A DNA stretch of 64,000 nucleotides from Cryptomeria japonica (GCF_030272615.1 NC_081406.1:403839439-403903438); one strand, 5' to 3'; positions 1 to 14,045 are shown, counted from the first letter of the stretch. A program made the numbers and translations. Notes: generated by a model not told the origin, from the letters alone.

Positions 1-219
1 AAGGTGAGCGAAAATTCAACTTAGAGGGTTCCTCCTAGGATAAACAACCTTCCCTTTTGGTGTCAGACTCTCTTCCCCATCATCTCTTACCTTTTCTCTT
101 TCCACTCTTTTCCCAAGGTGAGTGAAAATTCAACTTAGAAGGTTCCTCCTAGGATAAACAACCTTTCCTTTTGGTGCCAGACTCTCTTCCCCATCATCTC
201 TTACCTTTTCTCTTTCCAG
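1..219. repeat. 115-bp tandem duplication
   Basis: Two near-identical copies lie head to tail (about 1-115 and 116-219). Each begins AAGGTGAG and holds the same run through CCTCCTAGGATAAACAACC to CTTTTCTCTTTCCA. They differ at a few single bases. The first copy may extend beyond the window edge. No coding content is seen. Confidence 0.85.
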
Positions 220-2023
220 TTTTAGCAACATGTAAGAGGTTGGGAAGAACAACCAATGGGAACTCTCACTTTACCCAAGGGGTTGGGAAGAGTGAGAGAG
301 GCCTTCTTAGGCAAGGATTAGGGACTTAGTGAGTAATCACCCCACTCTCCATTGTTGGAGATTATGCAATTTTTGAAAGGAATAGTTGTAGGATAGAATT
401 TTTGGTGAAGGTTGGTGAAGAGTTTGTGTGGATTTGGGCTGCTCATCCCCAACTAAGTCTATCATACCTTTTGGAAGAATAAGGTTGGCTCTTACTTCTT
501 TTTAGTTATGTTTAATTTTTTGTTTGGAAAAAAAAATAAAAAATGCTTGTATAAAAAAAAAAATGTGTATATGTATTTTGCTTGTAGAAGAAAGATGTAA
601 TTTTCCTTCCTTTGTTTCTTTCTATGTTTTCTTGTATTGGGAATGTCCAAGGCCTCCTACTCTTGGGAGAGTAGGATGGTCTTGGGGTGGAAGAAGTACG
701 ACAACCTTGGGTGAGAGGCTCTCCTTATGGAGAGTGATCTCAAGGGTGTTCTTTGTGGCCCTTGCTGCATAGCCTTGTGTATGCATTTGGGGGTCATAAG
801 GGGAGAAGATATGGCTTATATGCCTTTGGGGGGCATAAGGGTGTGGAGATGTATTTTGTTGTATTTTGATTGCCATGAGGTGGCTTGAGTTGTTCCATGC
901 TTGTAGTCTCCCCAATGGTATCTGGTCCACTTCCACTCGTGGAAAAATCATCACAAGTTGTGGTGAAAGTGTAGCTTGGGTTGGGAAAATGTATGTTGAG
1001 TGTTTGCCCCTTTGTTTGTTGTGGTTGTTTGTTTGTGACTCATCTAGTGCTTGGTTCTCCAAGCTCGGGGGTGGCTTCTAGTAAGACTAGGCTGGGAGGT
1101 GAGCACTCCATGGTCAAGTTTTTATTCTATTTGCAGGATGCTTGGGATGGGAAGGAAAAGAAGAAGAAATTAGTTGCTGGTTTTTATTTGATTTGCAGAA
1201 AAGTTTAGGGAAGGAAATATTGTATTTTATTTATAGCAATGTAAAAAGGAAAGTTATATATTGTATTTATTTCAAAAAAAAGATATGTATTCATTTTTAT
1301 TTCAAGTCCTCATTTAATGGAAATGAGAGACTAGTTGGGTATCACACGCATTGTAATGTTGACTACTTTGTATCTTAAATGCTCTTTAAAGAAATGTATT
1401 TCCATAATAGAACGTTATTGCAGAAATGAAATGTTATTTATGAATTAACTTCCTATAGTTGTTGAAATAATATATTTGTTGCATTCTTATTATTTGAAAA
1501 TAAAATTTCATTCTATCTACTATGCATAATGAAAATAGTGTAGATAAATAAAATAGCATAGCATGTGAGTTATTAAGTTGGAAATGATCTCTTAGTCATA
1601 TTAGTTTAGTTCCAAAATGCATACATAGTTACATAGCCTTTAGTATGAAAACTATGTTGTATTTAACTTGGTAAAATGGTTTTAAATGATATTCTAGTTT
1701 TATTAAATGCTGTTGTAGTTAAAAATAATTTTGTCATTTTATTTATTGTAGCAAATTAAATCTGAATGTTAATAGCCTATTTCTAAAGTTAGTATCTAGA
1801 CTTAGTAAAAGAAAGGAATACATTAGAGCTTGTTGTTAGTGTTCTTTTTAAAAAAAGAAATATTCAGAATGCTTTAAACAAAAAAAAAAAATATTGAAAA
1901 AGATACTACATATTTCATTTAAAATATCCTCATGTGAATCTTATTCCTTTTGATTAAATTTCAACCACAAAAAAAAATAAAAAATACATATATGTATATA
2001 TGTAGATATATATATAAATCTAC

Positions 2024-2065
<42 letters not shown>

Positions 2066-2115
2066 TATGCATTTTGTCTATTAATTAGGAAAAAGGATAT
2101 TATAAAAAAAATATA
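220..2115. other. non-coding, AT-rich flank; no gene recognised
   Basis: Short open frames on both strands show no recognisable domain and overlap one another, so none is called. The part at 640-1,130 is less AT-rich and contains a repeated phrase about a 'GGGGGTCATAAGGG' motif (near 790 and 820). From about 1,200 the sequence is AT-rich with several poly-A runs. It may be decayed transposon DNA, but nothing in it identifies a family. Confidence 0.5.
1989..2036. repeat. AT-rich perfect inverted repeat next to a (TA)n run
   Basis: A 19-base arm at 1,989-2,007 is the exact reverse complement of 2,018-2,036, with a 10-base AT spacer. A (TA)n microsatellite follows to about 2,055. Such a sequence can extrude as a cruciform. 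No gene or element boundary is visible beside it. Confidence 0.8.
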
Positions 2116-2520
2116 TTAAAAAAAATTATTCTGGGCTAACCCACGAGGGAGGGCCAAGAAACCCCTACCCCCGTAGGTTGGGGCGAAATCTCCACTATGG
2201 GTGCCAATAGCAAGCAGACACCACTTGCTGTGGGTCATCTGTAGTGGGCGGGGCAAAACCCGCCACTGCGGGCGACTCACAGCGGTGGTGGTCGCCATTG
2301 TGGTAACCCATAGTGGGCAGTAGCTGCCTCTATGGCAAGCCACAGTGGATGGCGGCCGCTTCCTATGGGGTACCACAGGGGCCTCTCCCTGCAAATCCAC
2401 CGCCCAACCACTCAGCTCCCCATTGTCAGTGCACTCGATCGGGGGTTAGAACTTTGCGGGTCCCCTGCGATGATCCCTTCGGCCTTCGGTCTGTGGTCAT
2501 GGCCGCCCTTCGCCACCATT
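2116..2520. other. GC-rich island with many short CCAC/GTGG palindromic motifs
   Basis: This stretch is far richer in G and C than its surroundings. It repeats short motifs of the form CCAC(N1-4)GTGG or CCCATAGTGGG, for example near 2,192, 2,221, 2,260, 2,285, 2,310 and 2,340. Both strands stay open over 90-100 codons, but the predicted peptides are low-complexity and resemble no family I know. It is more likely a GC-rich repeat than a gene. A short GGTTAGGGTTAG run follows at about 2,608-2,620. Confidence 0.5.
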
Positions 2521-2630
2521 GGCCTCCTTTGCACCATCTCACCTGCACACACACACTTGCACAAACAAAAAAATATGTTACAAAGAAAAGAAGCCCTAAC
2601 CCAATTACAGGTTAGGGTTAGTTACTGAAG

Positions 2631-3857
2631 GAGTGAGATGAGGGTTAAGTAATAAGAAGCAACTTCAGTTAGGGTTTTAAAGAAAAATATATAAATTATA
2701 AAACAATGAGAAAGAAGAGGGAAAAATATTCCTCTAAGATTTAAAATGGAAATATCCATTTAAGTTATTTTTTTTAGTTAATAGATTAGTTTGGTTTTAA
2801 TAGAAAATGCAATGAATTATTTTATAGCATTATTATTTTCATATTTGGGTTAATATTTTTTTAAATCTTATTAATGAAAAGTTTAATTAGTATGGAGATT
2901 AAAGTTTAGTTTAAGGAGTATTTTTAAATATCTATCATTGGATATTAATATATAATAACTTTAGGAATTGTTTTTAATATACACTTTTCAATGAATCTTA
3001 TTAAAGAGGTTCTTGAGGGAAATGTTTTAATGTGGAATGATTAAATCTAGATCAAGAGGTAAATCGAATGTTGGGTATTAGATAATAATGGGTGGGAGAT
3101 TACAATTTGATTGAAGTTGTTAGATACATTTAGAGATCTTAATCTTAGTGATATTTATAATTAAATGGGAAGAATTTAATAAAGGTTGTTACATTTTTTT
3201 TTGAGAGAGGGTTTTGTAGGTGGATTTGTATATATTTCTATAATAAGTCGATGAACTTGATTTTGTGAATTTATTTATCCCAAGTAAAAACTATTTATTT
3301 TAATTAGTATTATAACGTTTGGCATTTCAAATGTAGTTGCTCTAATAATTAATATTAATACATGGAAATCGTGTTATTATTGGAATAATAGATTCAGGAA
3401 TCAATTAAGATAAAAATGACGAGTATAATATCAATGATGGAGGGAACCTGATATTAGATAAATAATTGGTATTGATTTATGAAATTTTGTTAAGGTCAAA
3501 TTAGTAGAAGTGGGCCCAATTAAGCATTATTAAAACACAACTGGAATAAAAGGGACATTTGAGTGAATTTATTATTGTCCTTATAAAATTAATTTATTTC
3601 TCTTGATGATAGTAGATATCGTAATTGTTAGGTAAGTAATAATCTATTTCTATCGTCTAGGACTTTTATCGAAACCTAAGGCCTTTAGTTAAATTTTATT
3701 TCGACGCTCACTTTAGACACCCATTCTAGTATCAATTAAGGTTTCGTTGGAGTAGTTTGTTAAGTTGTCATGGCTGATTAAGAATAGGTTGCATATAATT
3801 AAGTGTAAAAAAAATAAAAATTTGTTTGTGTTTTTGCCCAAAAGTTTGGGCATGACA
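2631..3857. other. AT-rich DNA without recognisable genes
   Basis: I see no coding region or RNA gene here. A perfect short hairpin, GCCCAAA-AG-TTTGGGC, sits at 3,836-3,851, immediately before the satellite array starts. Confidence 0.5.
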
Positions 3858-6800
3858 GCACATGCTTGAAAATAATGATTTAGGATTACGATATGTTTCA
3901 TAATTGCACTTTCATGTTCATGGCTTTGGAAACAAAACCTGTATTTTCAAGCTTGTGTTACCTCCAAACACACATTTTGATGCATCCAAACTTGCTTTTA
4001 GGAAGCACAAGATTGAAAATGATGATTTGGGAGGACAATAAGTTTCATAATCATGCTTTAATGTCCGTGGCTTTAGAATCAGAACTTGCATTTTCAAGCT
4101 TTTTTTGTCTACAAACACACATTTTGATGCTTCAAAACATGTGTTAAGGAAGCAAAAACTTTAAAATGATTATTTTGGAGTACGATAAGTTTTATAATCG
4201 CGATTTATGTTCGTGGCTTCGGAATCAGAACTTTCATTCTCAAGCTTGTGTTACCTCAAAACACACATTATGATGCTTCAAAATGCAGTTTAGAAAGCAC
4301 AATATTTTAGATGATGATTCATGAGTACGATAAGTTTCATAATTGTGCTTTAATGTATGTGGTTTTGGAATTAGAACTTGTATTTTTATGTTTGTTTTGC
4401 CTACAAACAAACATTCTGATGTTTCAAAACTTGCGTTTAAAAAACCCTAGCTTTAAAATGATGATTTGGGAGTATGATAAGTTTCATAATTGCACTTTAA
4501 TATTAGTGGCTCTGAAATCATAACTTGCATTTTCAAGCTTATGTTACCTCTAAACACACATTTTGATGCTTCAAAACTTGTGTTTAGGAAGCACAAGCTT
4601 GAAAATGATTATTTGGGAGTACGATAAGTTTCATAATCGTGCTTCAATGTTCGTGGCTTCAGAAACAGAATTTGCATTTTGAAGCTTGTTGTTCCTCTAA
4701 ACACTCATTTGGATGCTTCAAAACTTGTGTTTAGGAAGCACAAGCTTGAAAATGATGATTTGGGAGTATGATAAGTTTCATAATCACGCTTTCAAGCTTG
4801 TGTTACCTCCAAACACACATTTTGATGCTTCAAAACTTGCATTTAGGAAGCACAAGTGTAAGTTGCATTTTCAAGCTTGTGTTACCTCCAAACACATATT
4901 TTGATGCTTCATTACTTGCATTTAGGAAGAACAAGCTTGAAAATGATCATTTGGGAGTACGATAAGTTTTATAATCAAGCTTTCATGTATGTGGCTTCAA
5001 AATCAGAACTTGCATTTTGAATCTTGTTGTGCCTCCAAACAAACATTTTGATCTTCAAAACTTGCGTTTAGGAAGCACAAGATTGAAAATAATAATTTGG
5101 GAATATGGTATGTTTCATAATCGCGTTTTCATGTTTGTAGCTTTGGAATCAAAACTTTCATTTTCAAGTTTGTGTTACCTCCAAACACACATTTTGATGC
5201 ATCCAAACTTGCATTTAGGAAGCACAAGATTGAAAATGATGATTTGGGAGTACGATAAGTTTCATAATCGTGCTTTAATGTTCGTGGCTTTGGAATCAAA
5301 ACTTGCATTTTCAAGCTTATTGTGTCTACAGATACACATTTTGATGCTTCAAAACTTATGTCGAAGCACAAGCTTTAAAATGATGATTTGGGAGTACGAT
5401 AAGTTTCATAATCACAGTTTAAGGTCCATGGCTTCGGAATTAGAACTTGCATTTTCAAGCTTGTGCTACCTCCAAACACACATTTTGATGCTTCAACACT
5501 TGCGTTTAGGAAGAAAAACCTTGGAAATGATGATTTTGGAGTACGATAAGTTTCATAATCACACTTAGTGTTCATGGCTTCAGAATCAAAACTTGCATTT
5601 TCAAGCTTGTGTTACCTCGAAACACACATTTTGATGTTTCAAAACTTGTGTTTAGGAAACACAAGCTTGAGGATGATGATTTATGAGTACAATATGTTTC
5701 ATAATCACACTTTAATGTTTGTGTCTTTGGAATCAGAACTTGCATTTTCAAGCTTGTTGTGCCTACAAAGAAACATTTTGATGCTTCAAAACTTGAATTT
5801 AGGAAGCACATGCTTTAAAATGATGATTTGTGAGTATGATAAGTTTCATAATCATGATTTAATGTTCATGGCTTCAGAATCAAAACTTGCATTTTCAAGC
5901 TTATGTTTCATCTAAACACACATTTTGATGTTTCAAAACTAGCATTTAGGAAGCACAAGCTTGAAAATGATTATTTGGGAGTATGATAAGTTTCATAATC
6001 GTGCTTTAATGTTCATGGCTTCAGAATTAGAACTTGCATTTTCAAGCTTGTTGTGCCTCCAAACACACATTTTAATGCTTCAAAACTTTCGGTTAGGAAG
6101 CACAAACTCAAACATGATGATTTGGGAGTAAGATAAATTTCAATATAGTGCTTTAATGTTCGTGGCTCTAGAATGAGAACTTGCATTTTCAAGATTGTGT
6201 TACCTCCAAACACACATTTTGATGCTTCAAAACTTGTGCTTAGGAAGCACAATCTTGAAAATGATAATTTGGGACTACGATAAGTTTCATAATCTTTCTC
6301 TAATATTTGTGGCTTTGAAATCAAAACTTGCATTTTCAAGCTTGTGTTATGTACAAACACATACTTTGATGCTTCAAAACTTGCGTTTAGGAAGCACAAG
6401 CTTTAAAATGATGATTTAGGAGTACGATAAGTTCCATAATCATGCTTTAATGTTTGTGTCTTCATAATCAGAACTTGCATTTTCAAACTTGTGTTACCTC
6501 CAAAAACACATTTTTATGTTTCAAAACTTGCATTTAGAAAGCACAAGCTTGAAAATGATGATTTAGTAGTATGATAAGTTTCCTAATCACACTTTCATGT
6601 TCGTGGCTTCAAAATCAGAACTTGCATTTTTAAGATTTTGGTACCTCCAAACACCCATTTTGATGCTTTAAAACTTGCATTTAAGAAGAACAAGCTTGAA
6701 AAAAATGATTTGGGAGAACGATAAGTTTCATAATTGCTCTTTGATGTTCATAGCTTTGGTATCAGAAGTTTCATTTTCAAGCTTGTTTTACCTCCAAACA

Positions 6801-9800
6801 CACATTTTGATTCTTCAAAACTTGAGTTTAGGAAGAACAAGCTTGAAAATGATGATTTGGGAGTACGATAAGTTTCATAGTCAATCTTTCATGTTCATGG
6901 CTTCGGAATTAGAACTTGCATTTTCAAGCTTCTTATGCCTCCAAAAAGACATTTTGATCTTCAAAACTTGCATTTAGTAATCACGATCTTGAAAATAATG
7001 ATTGTGGACAATGACATATTTCATAATCGTGCTTTCATGTTCGTGGCTTTGGAATCAGAACTTGCATTTTCAAGCTTGTGTTACCTCCAAACAAATATTT
7101 TGATGCTTCCAAACTAGTGTTTAGGAAGCACACGATTGAAAATGATGATTAGAGAGTATGATAAGTTTCATAATTGCCTTTTCATGTTCATGGCTTTAGA
7201 ATCAAGATTTGCAATTTCAAGCTTGTGTTACAACTAAACACAAATTTTGATGCTTCAAAACTTGCATCCAGGAAGCACAAGCTTGAAAATGGTGATTTGG
7301 GAGTACCATAAATTTCATAATCATGCTTTTATGTTCATGGCTTTCATGGCTTCAGAATCAGAACTTGCATTTTTAAGCTTGTATTACCTCCAAATACAAA
7401 TTTTGATGCTTCAAAACTTGCGTTTGCATTTAAGAAGAACAAGATTGAAAATAATGATTTTGGGGTACGATAAGTTTCATAATATCTCTTTAATGTTCAT
7501 GGATTTGGTATCACAAGTTTCATTTTCAAGCTTGTGTTACCTCCAAACACACATTTTGATTCTTCAAAAGTTGTGTTTAGGAAGAACAAGCTTGAAAATG
7601 ATGATTTGGGAAGATGATAAGTTTCATAATCAAGCTTTCATGTTCATGGCTTCAGAATCAAAACTTGCATTTTCAAGCTTCTTGTGCCTCCAAAAAGACA
7701 TTTTGATCTTCAAAACTTGCATTTAGTAAGCATGATCTTGAAAATAATAATTGTGGACTATGACATATTTCATAATCATGATTTCATCTTCGTGGCTTTG
7801 GAATCAAAACTTGCATTTTCAAGCTTGTGTTACCTCCAAACAAATATTTTGATGCTTCCAAACTTGTGTGTAGGAAGCAAAAAATTGAAAATGATGATTA
7901 CAGAGTACGATAAGTTTCATAATCGCCCTTCAATGTTCGTGGCTTCAAAATCAAGACTTGCAATTTCAAGCTTGTGTTACAACTAAACACAAATTTTGAT
8001 GCTTAAAAACTTGCGTTCAGGAAGCACAAGCTTGAAAATGGTGATTTGGGAGTACCATAAATTTCATAATCATGCTTTTATGTTCATGGCTTTCATGGCT
8101 TCAGAATCAGAACTTGCATTTTTAAGCTTGTATTACCTCCAAATACAAATTTTGATGCTTCAAAACTTGCATTTGCATTTAAGAAGAACAAGATTGAAAA
8201 TAATGATTTTGGGGTACGATAAGTTTCATAATATCTCTTTAATGTTCATGGATTTGGTATCACAAGTTTCATTTTCAAGCTTGTGTTACCTCCAAACACA
8301 CATTTTGATTCTTCAAAAGTTGTGTTTAGGAAGAACAAGCTTGAAAATGATGATTTGGGAAGATGATAAGTTTCATAATCAAGCTTTCATGTTCATGGCT
8401 TCAGAATCAAAACTTGCATTTTCAAGCTTCTTGTGCCTCCAAAAAGACATTTTGATCTTCAAAACTTGCATTTAGTAAGCATGATCTTGAAAATAATAAT
8501 TGTGGACTATGACATATTTCATAATCATGATTTCATCTTCGTGGCTTTGGAATCAAAACTTGCATTTTCAAGCTTGTGTTACCTCCAAACAAATATTTTG
8601 ATGCTTCCAAACTTGTGTGTAGGAAGCAAAAAATTGAAAATGATGATTACAGAGTACGATAAGTTTCATAATCGCCCTTCAATGTTCGTGGCTTCAAAAT
8701 CAAGACTTGCAATTTCAAGCTTGTGTTACAACTAAACACAAATTTTGATGCTTAAAAACTTGCGTTCAGGAAGCACAAGCTTGAAAATGGTGATTTGGGA
8801 GTACCATAAATTTCATAATCACGCTTTCATGTTCGTCGCTTCATAATCAAAACTTGCATTTTTAAGCTCATATTACCTCCAAACACAAATTTTGATGCTT
8901 CAAAACCTGCATTTAGGAAGCACAAGCTTGAAAATGATAATTTGAGAATACGATAAGTTTCATAATCGTGCTTTAATGTTCGTGGCTTTGGAATCAGTAC
9001 TTGCATTTCCAAGCTTGTGTTACTTCCAACCACACATTTTGATGTTCAAAACTTGTGTTTAGGAAGCACAAGCTTGAAAATGATGATTTGGAAGTATGAT
9101 AAGTTTCATAATCGCGCTTTAATGTTCATGGTTTTGGAATCAAATGTTGAATTTTCAAACTTGTGTTACCTCCAAACACACATTTTGATGATTCAAAACT
9201 TGCTTTTAGTAAGTGCAAGCCTTAAGATGATGATTTGGGAGTATGATAAGTTTCATAATCGCACTTTCATGTTCATGGCTTCAGAATCAAAACTTGCATT
9301 TTTAAGCTTGTGTTTAGAAAGCACAAGCTTGAAAATGATGATTTGGGAGTACGATAAGTTTCATAATCTTGCTTTAATGTTCATGGATTTGAAATCATAA
9401 CTTGCATTTTCAATCTTGCATTATGTCCAAACATACATTGTGTTGCTTCAAAACTTGCGTTTACGAAGCACAAGCTTGAAAATTATCATTTGGGTGTACA
9501 ATAAGTTTCATAATCACGCTTTAATATTTGTGGCTTCGAAATAAGAATTTGCATTTTTAAGCTTGTTGTGTGCCTCTAAACACACATTTTGATGCTTCAA
9601 AACATGTGTTTAGGAAGCACAAGCTTAAAAATGATGATTTGGGAGTATGATAAGTTTCATAATCACGTTTTCAAGCTTGTGTTACCTCCAAACACACATT
9701 TTGATGCTTCAAATCGAGTTTAGGAAGAACGAGCTTGTGTTACCTCCAAACACATATTTTGATGCTTCATAACTTGCATTTAGGAAGCACAAGCTTGAAA

Positions 9801-12800
9801 ATGATTATTTGAGAGTATGATAAGTTTCATAATTGCCCTTTAATATTCGCGGCATTGGAATCAAAACTTGGATTTTCAAGCTTGTGTTACCTCTAAACAC
9901 ACATTTTGATTCTTCAAAACTTATTTAGGAAGGATAAGTTTCAAGATGATGATTTTGGAGTACGATAAGTTTCATAATCGTGCTTTCATGTTTGTGGCTT
10001 TGAATTCAAAATTTACATTTTTTATCTTTTGTTACCTCCAAACATAAATTTTGATCCTTCAAAACTTGTGTTTGGGAAGCACAAGCTTGAAAATGATGAT
10101 TTGGGATTACGATAAGTTTCATAATCATGCTTTAATGTTCATGGCTTCAGAATCAAAACTTACATTTTCAAGTTTGTTGTTCCTCCAAACACACATTTTG
10201 ATGCTTTGAAACTTTCGTTTAGGAAGCACAATCTTGAAAATAATGATTTGGGAGTACAATAATTTTTATCATAGATCTTTATGGCTTCAGAATTAGAACT
10301 TGCATTTTCAAAATTGTGTTACCTTGAAACACACATTTTGATGCTTCAAAACTTGCATTTAGGAAGCACAATCCTGAAAATGATGATTTGGGAGTAAGAT
10401 AGGTTTCATAATCATGTTTTAATGTTCGTGGATTTGGAATAAAAGCTTGCATTTTCAAGCTTGTTCTATCTATAAACACACATTTTGATGCTTCAAAACT
10501 TGCGTTTACGAAGCACAAGATTGAAAATGATGATTGGAGAGTACGATAATTTTCCTAATGTTGCTTTCATGTTCATTGCTTCAAAATCAGAACTTGAATT
10601 TTCAAGCTTGTTATAGCTACAAACACATAATTTGATGCTTCAAAACTTGGGTTTAGGAAGCACATGCTTCAAAATGATGATTTGGGAGTACGATAAGTTT
10701 CATAATCACGATTTAATATTCATGGCTTCGAAATCAAAACTATCATTTTCAAGCCTGATGTACGTCCAAACACACATTTTAAAGCTTGAAAACTTGCATT
10801 TAGGAAGCACAAGCTTGAAAATGATGATTTGGGAGTACGATAAGTTTCATAATCGCCCTTTAATGTCTATGGCTTTGGAATCAGAACTTGAAGTTTCAAG
10901 CTTGTGTTACATCCAAACACACATTTTGATACTTCAAAACTTGTGTTTAGGAAGGATAAGTTTTAAAATGATGATTTGAAAGTACGATAAGTTTCATAAT
11001 CGCACTTTCATGTTCGTGGCTTTGGAACGAAAACTTGCATTTTCAAGCTTGTGTTACCTCCAAACACACATTTTGATTCTTCAAAACCTACGTTTAGGAA
11101 GCACAAGCTTCAAAATGATGATCTGGGAGTACGGTAAGTTTCATAATCACCCTTTAATATTTGTGGCTTCAAAATCAGAACTTTTATTTTCAAGTTTGTT
11201 GTGCCTCCAAACACACATTTTGATACTTCAAAACATTCATTTAGGAAGAACAAGTTTTAAAATGATGGTTTTGGAGTATGATAAGTTTCATAATAACACT
11301 TTAATGTTCATGGTTTCAGAATCATAACTTGCATTTTCAAGGTTGTGTTTCCTCCAAACACATATTTTGATGCTTCAAAACTTGCATTTAGAAGGCACAA
11401 GCTTGAAAATGATGTTTTTGGATTTCTATAAGTTTCATAATCGTGCTTTAATTTCATGGCTTTTGAATCAGAACTTGCATTTTCAAGATTGTTGTGCCTC
11501 CAAACATACATTATGATAATTCAAAAAATTTAGTTTAGGAACCACTGGCTTGAAAATGATGATTTGGGATGATGATAAGTTTCATAATTGTGCTTTAATG
11601 TTCATGGCTTCGGAATAATAACTTGCATCTTCAAGCTTGTGTTACTTTGAAACACACATTTTGATGCTTCAAAACTTGCATTTAGGAAGCACAAGCATTA
11701 AAATGATTATTTGGGAGTACAATAAGTTTCATAATTGTGCTTCAATGTTCATGGCTTAGGAATCAAAATTTGCATTTTGAAGCTTGTTGTTCCTCTAAAA
11801 ACACATTTTGATGCTTTAAAACTTTTGTTTAGGAAGCACAAGCTTGAAAATGATGATTTGATAGTATGAGATGTTTCATAATCACGCTTTCAAGCTTGTA
11901 TTACCTGTAAACACACATTTTGATGCTCCAAAACTTGCGGTTAGGAAGAACAAGCTTATGTTGCATTTTCAAGCTTGTGTTACCTCCAAAGACATATTTT
12001 GATGCTTCATAACTTGTGTTTAGGAAGCACAAGCTTGAAAATGATGATTATGGGAGTACCATAAGATTCATAATCAAGATTTCATGTTCATGGGTTTGGA
12101 ATTAGAACTTCCATTTTCAAGCTTGTTGTGCCTCCAAACACACATTTTGATCTTCAAAACTTGCATTTAGGAAGCACACGCTTGAAAATAATAATCTGGG
12201 AGGACGATATGTTTCATAATCGTGCTTTCATGTTCATGCGTTTGGAAAGAGAACCTGTATTTTCAAGCTTGTGTTACCTTCAAACACACATTTTTATGCA
12301 TCCAAACTTGCTTTTACAAAGCACAAGATTGAAAATGATGATCTAGGAGGATGATAAGTTTCATAATCATGCTTTAATGTTTGTGGCTTTGGAATCAAAA
12401 CTTGCATTTTCAAGCTTGTTGTGCCTACAAACACACATTTTGAGGCTTCAAAACTTGCATTTAGGAAACACAAGCTTTAAAATGATGATTTGGGAGTACG
12501 ATAAGATTCATAATCACACTTTAATGTTCGTGGCTTTGAATTCAAAACTTTCATTTTCAAGCCCATGTTACCTCGAAACACACATTTTAATGCTTCAAAA
12601 CTTGCGTTTAGGAAGGACAACCTTGAAAATGATGATTTTAGATTATGATAAGTTTCATAATTGCGCTTTATGTTTGTGGCTTTAGAATCAAAACTTTCAT
12701 TTTCAACCTTGTGTTACCTCAAAAAACACATTATGATGCTTCAAAACTTGTGTTTAGAAAGCACAAGATTGAAGATGATGATTCATGAGTATGATAAATT

Positions 12801-12918
12801 TCATAATTGCACTTTAATGTTCGTGGATTTGGAATTAGAACTTAAATTTTCATGCGTGTTGTGCCTACAAACACACTTTATGATGTTTCAAAACTTGTAT
12901 TTTAATAACCCAAGTGGG
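3858..12918. repeat. satellite array 1, ~147-bp monomer, about 60 copies
   Basis: The region is a continuous head-to-tail array. The monomer reads GATAAGTTTCATAATC, then TTTAATGTTCRTGGCTT, GCATTTTCAAGCTTGTG, TTACCTCCAAACACACATTT, TGATGCTTCAAAACTTG, TTTAGGAAGCACAAGCTTG and AAAATGATGATTTGGGAGTA. The consensus I count is 147 bases. Because 147 is 49 x 3, frames stay open across neighbouring monomers on both strands. The resulting 'proteins' repeat every 49 residues (plus strand around KMMIWEYDKFHN, minus strand around KHDYETYRTPKSSF). These are treated as satellite by-products, not genes. Monomers differ by point changes and small indels, and some are shortened. The copy number is the array length divided by 147. 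Confidence 0.95.
7242..8739. repeat. 749-bp higher-order repeat, two near-identical tandem copies inside array 1
   Basis: 7,242-7,990 and 7,991-8,739 match almost base for base. They share private variants: a doubled TTCATGGCT, an extra 'TTTGCA' in the gene-like frame, and 'CTCCAAAAAGACATTTTGATC'. Each unit spans about five monomers. A third start of the same unit appears at 8,740 but diverges after some 80 bases. A more diverged related block precedes at about 6,650-7,241. Confidence 0.9.
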
Positions 12919-13933
12919 CATGTGCAGGATCATGGTGTGCCAAAATAGGCCCTTAAGTGGCAATGAAATTTCAGAAAATCAGAGTTATGCAACTTGACAT
13001 GAAAATTTGAATAAGTTGTGAACATTATTTTTAAAATATGTAAGAAGAGAATCTATATAAAATTGAATGTAGTTTCTAAGCTACTAGTTGTTTTTTGGAA
13101 AAAAAAATCCTATTTGATGAAAAATTCAAATTTCAATGCAGTGGTACTAAAATTTCAGGAAAAAGATAAGAAGTAGGCTTATGTCTGACCACCTAATCAC
13201 AATCAAATCATAATATTTTTTTATAAGATTTATAATATAAGTTTAGACTCATGTCCGGATGTGACACATTTTTTTATAATTTTTTAAAAAGTAAATAATT
13301 ATTTATGAATTTTTTACTACAGTTTTTTCAGAAATTCAGAAACTCCTACGTCTGACCACCTTAACTTGGTCAAAATTTTATGAAATTCATTTTTAAATTT
13401 TTTTTCCTTATATTATATGAAGCATAGGATGTGATGCATGTTTTGGATTCAAAAAATATTATACCGTTTGAAAGTTATGAGTGTTTTTCAATCAGACTAT
13501 CAATCAGAACTTTTGTCTGAATTCAATTAGAAAATAAATAATAATTATTTATTAAAATCGAAATAAGACAAGTCTTATATTGTTGGAAATCTGAGAATGT
13601 CCTTAAAAAACCCTTTTCGTTTTATCATTTTTTACTATAAAAAAAGTCGTTAGCCACTAGTGTAAAGTCTGGAAAATCAAGGAATACTGAAAAACACGTT
13701 TTTTCAGTTGACTTTCTAGGCTTGTCACTTCCAAGCCAAATCCCAAAGCAAACCCGAGCCAAAATTTCAAATTTGAAATTTTTACAACAAAAATCGAATA
13801 TTCAATAGAATCGGATATCCGATTTTAATAAGTAAATTCAATAACTAAATTTGCACATAATTAATCTATTGTTTATTAAAATATAATATATTAATATGCA
13901 ATATATTAATTTATAAATAAATTAGTATATGAT
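12919..13933. other. AT-rich spacer between array 1 and the inverted minisatellite
   Basis: The monomer pattern breaks off after 'AATAACCCAAG'. The spacer is AT-rich, with no recognisable coding region. The phrase GTCTGACCACCT recurs (near 13,184 and 13,352), and a perfect 16-base palindrome, AATCGGATATCCGATT, lies at 13,809-13,824. Confidence 0.5.
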
Positions 13934-14008
13934 ATTAGGGAGAGGGAGAGGGGGAGTGGAGGGGGAGGGAGAGAGAGATAGAGAGATTAGGGGAGAGGGA
14001 GAGAGAGG

Positions 14009-14045
<37 letters not shown>

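Noticed and set aside
622-1062. 146-codon minus-strand protein
   Set aside because: Overlapping frames on the other strand, no domain, and composition like the surrounding non-coding DNA.
2600-2625. Interstitial telomere repeat (GGTTAGGGTTAG)
   Set aside because: Only two units, and not the plant TTTAGGG form.
5017-5568. 183-codon repeat protein
   Set aside because: Same reason: 49-residue period equals the satellite monomer.
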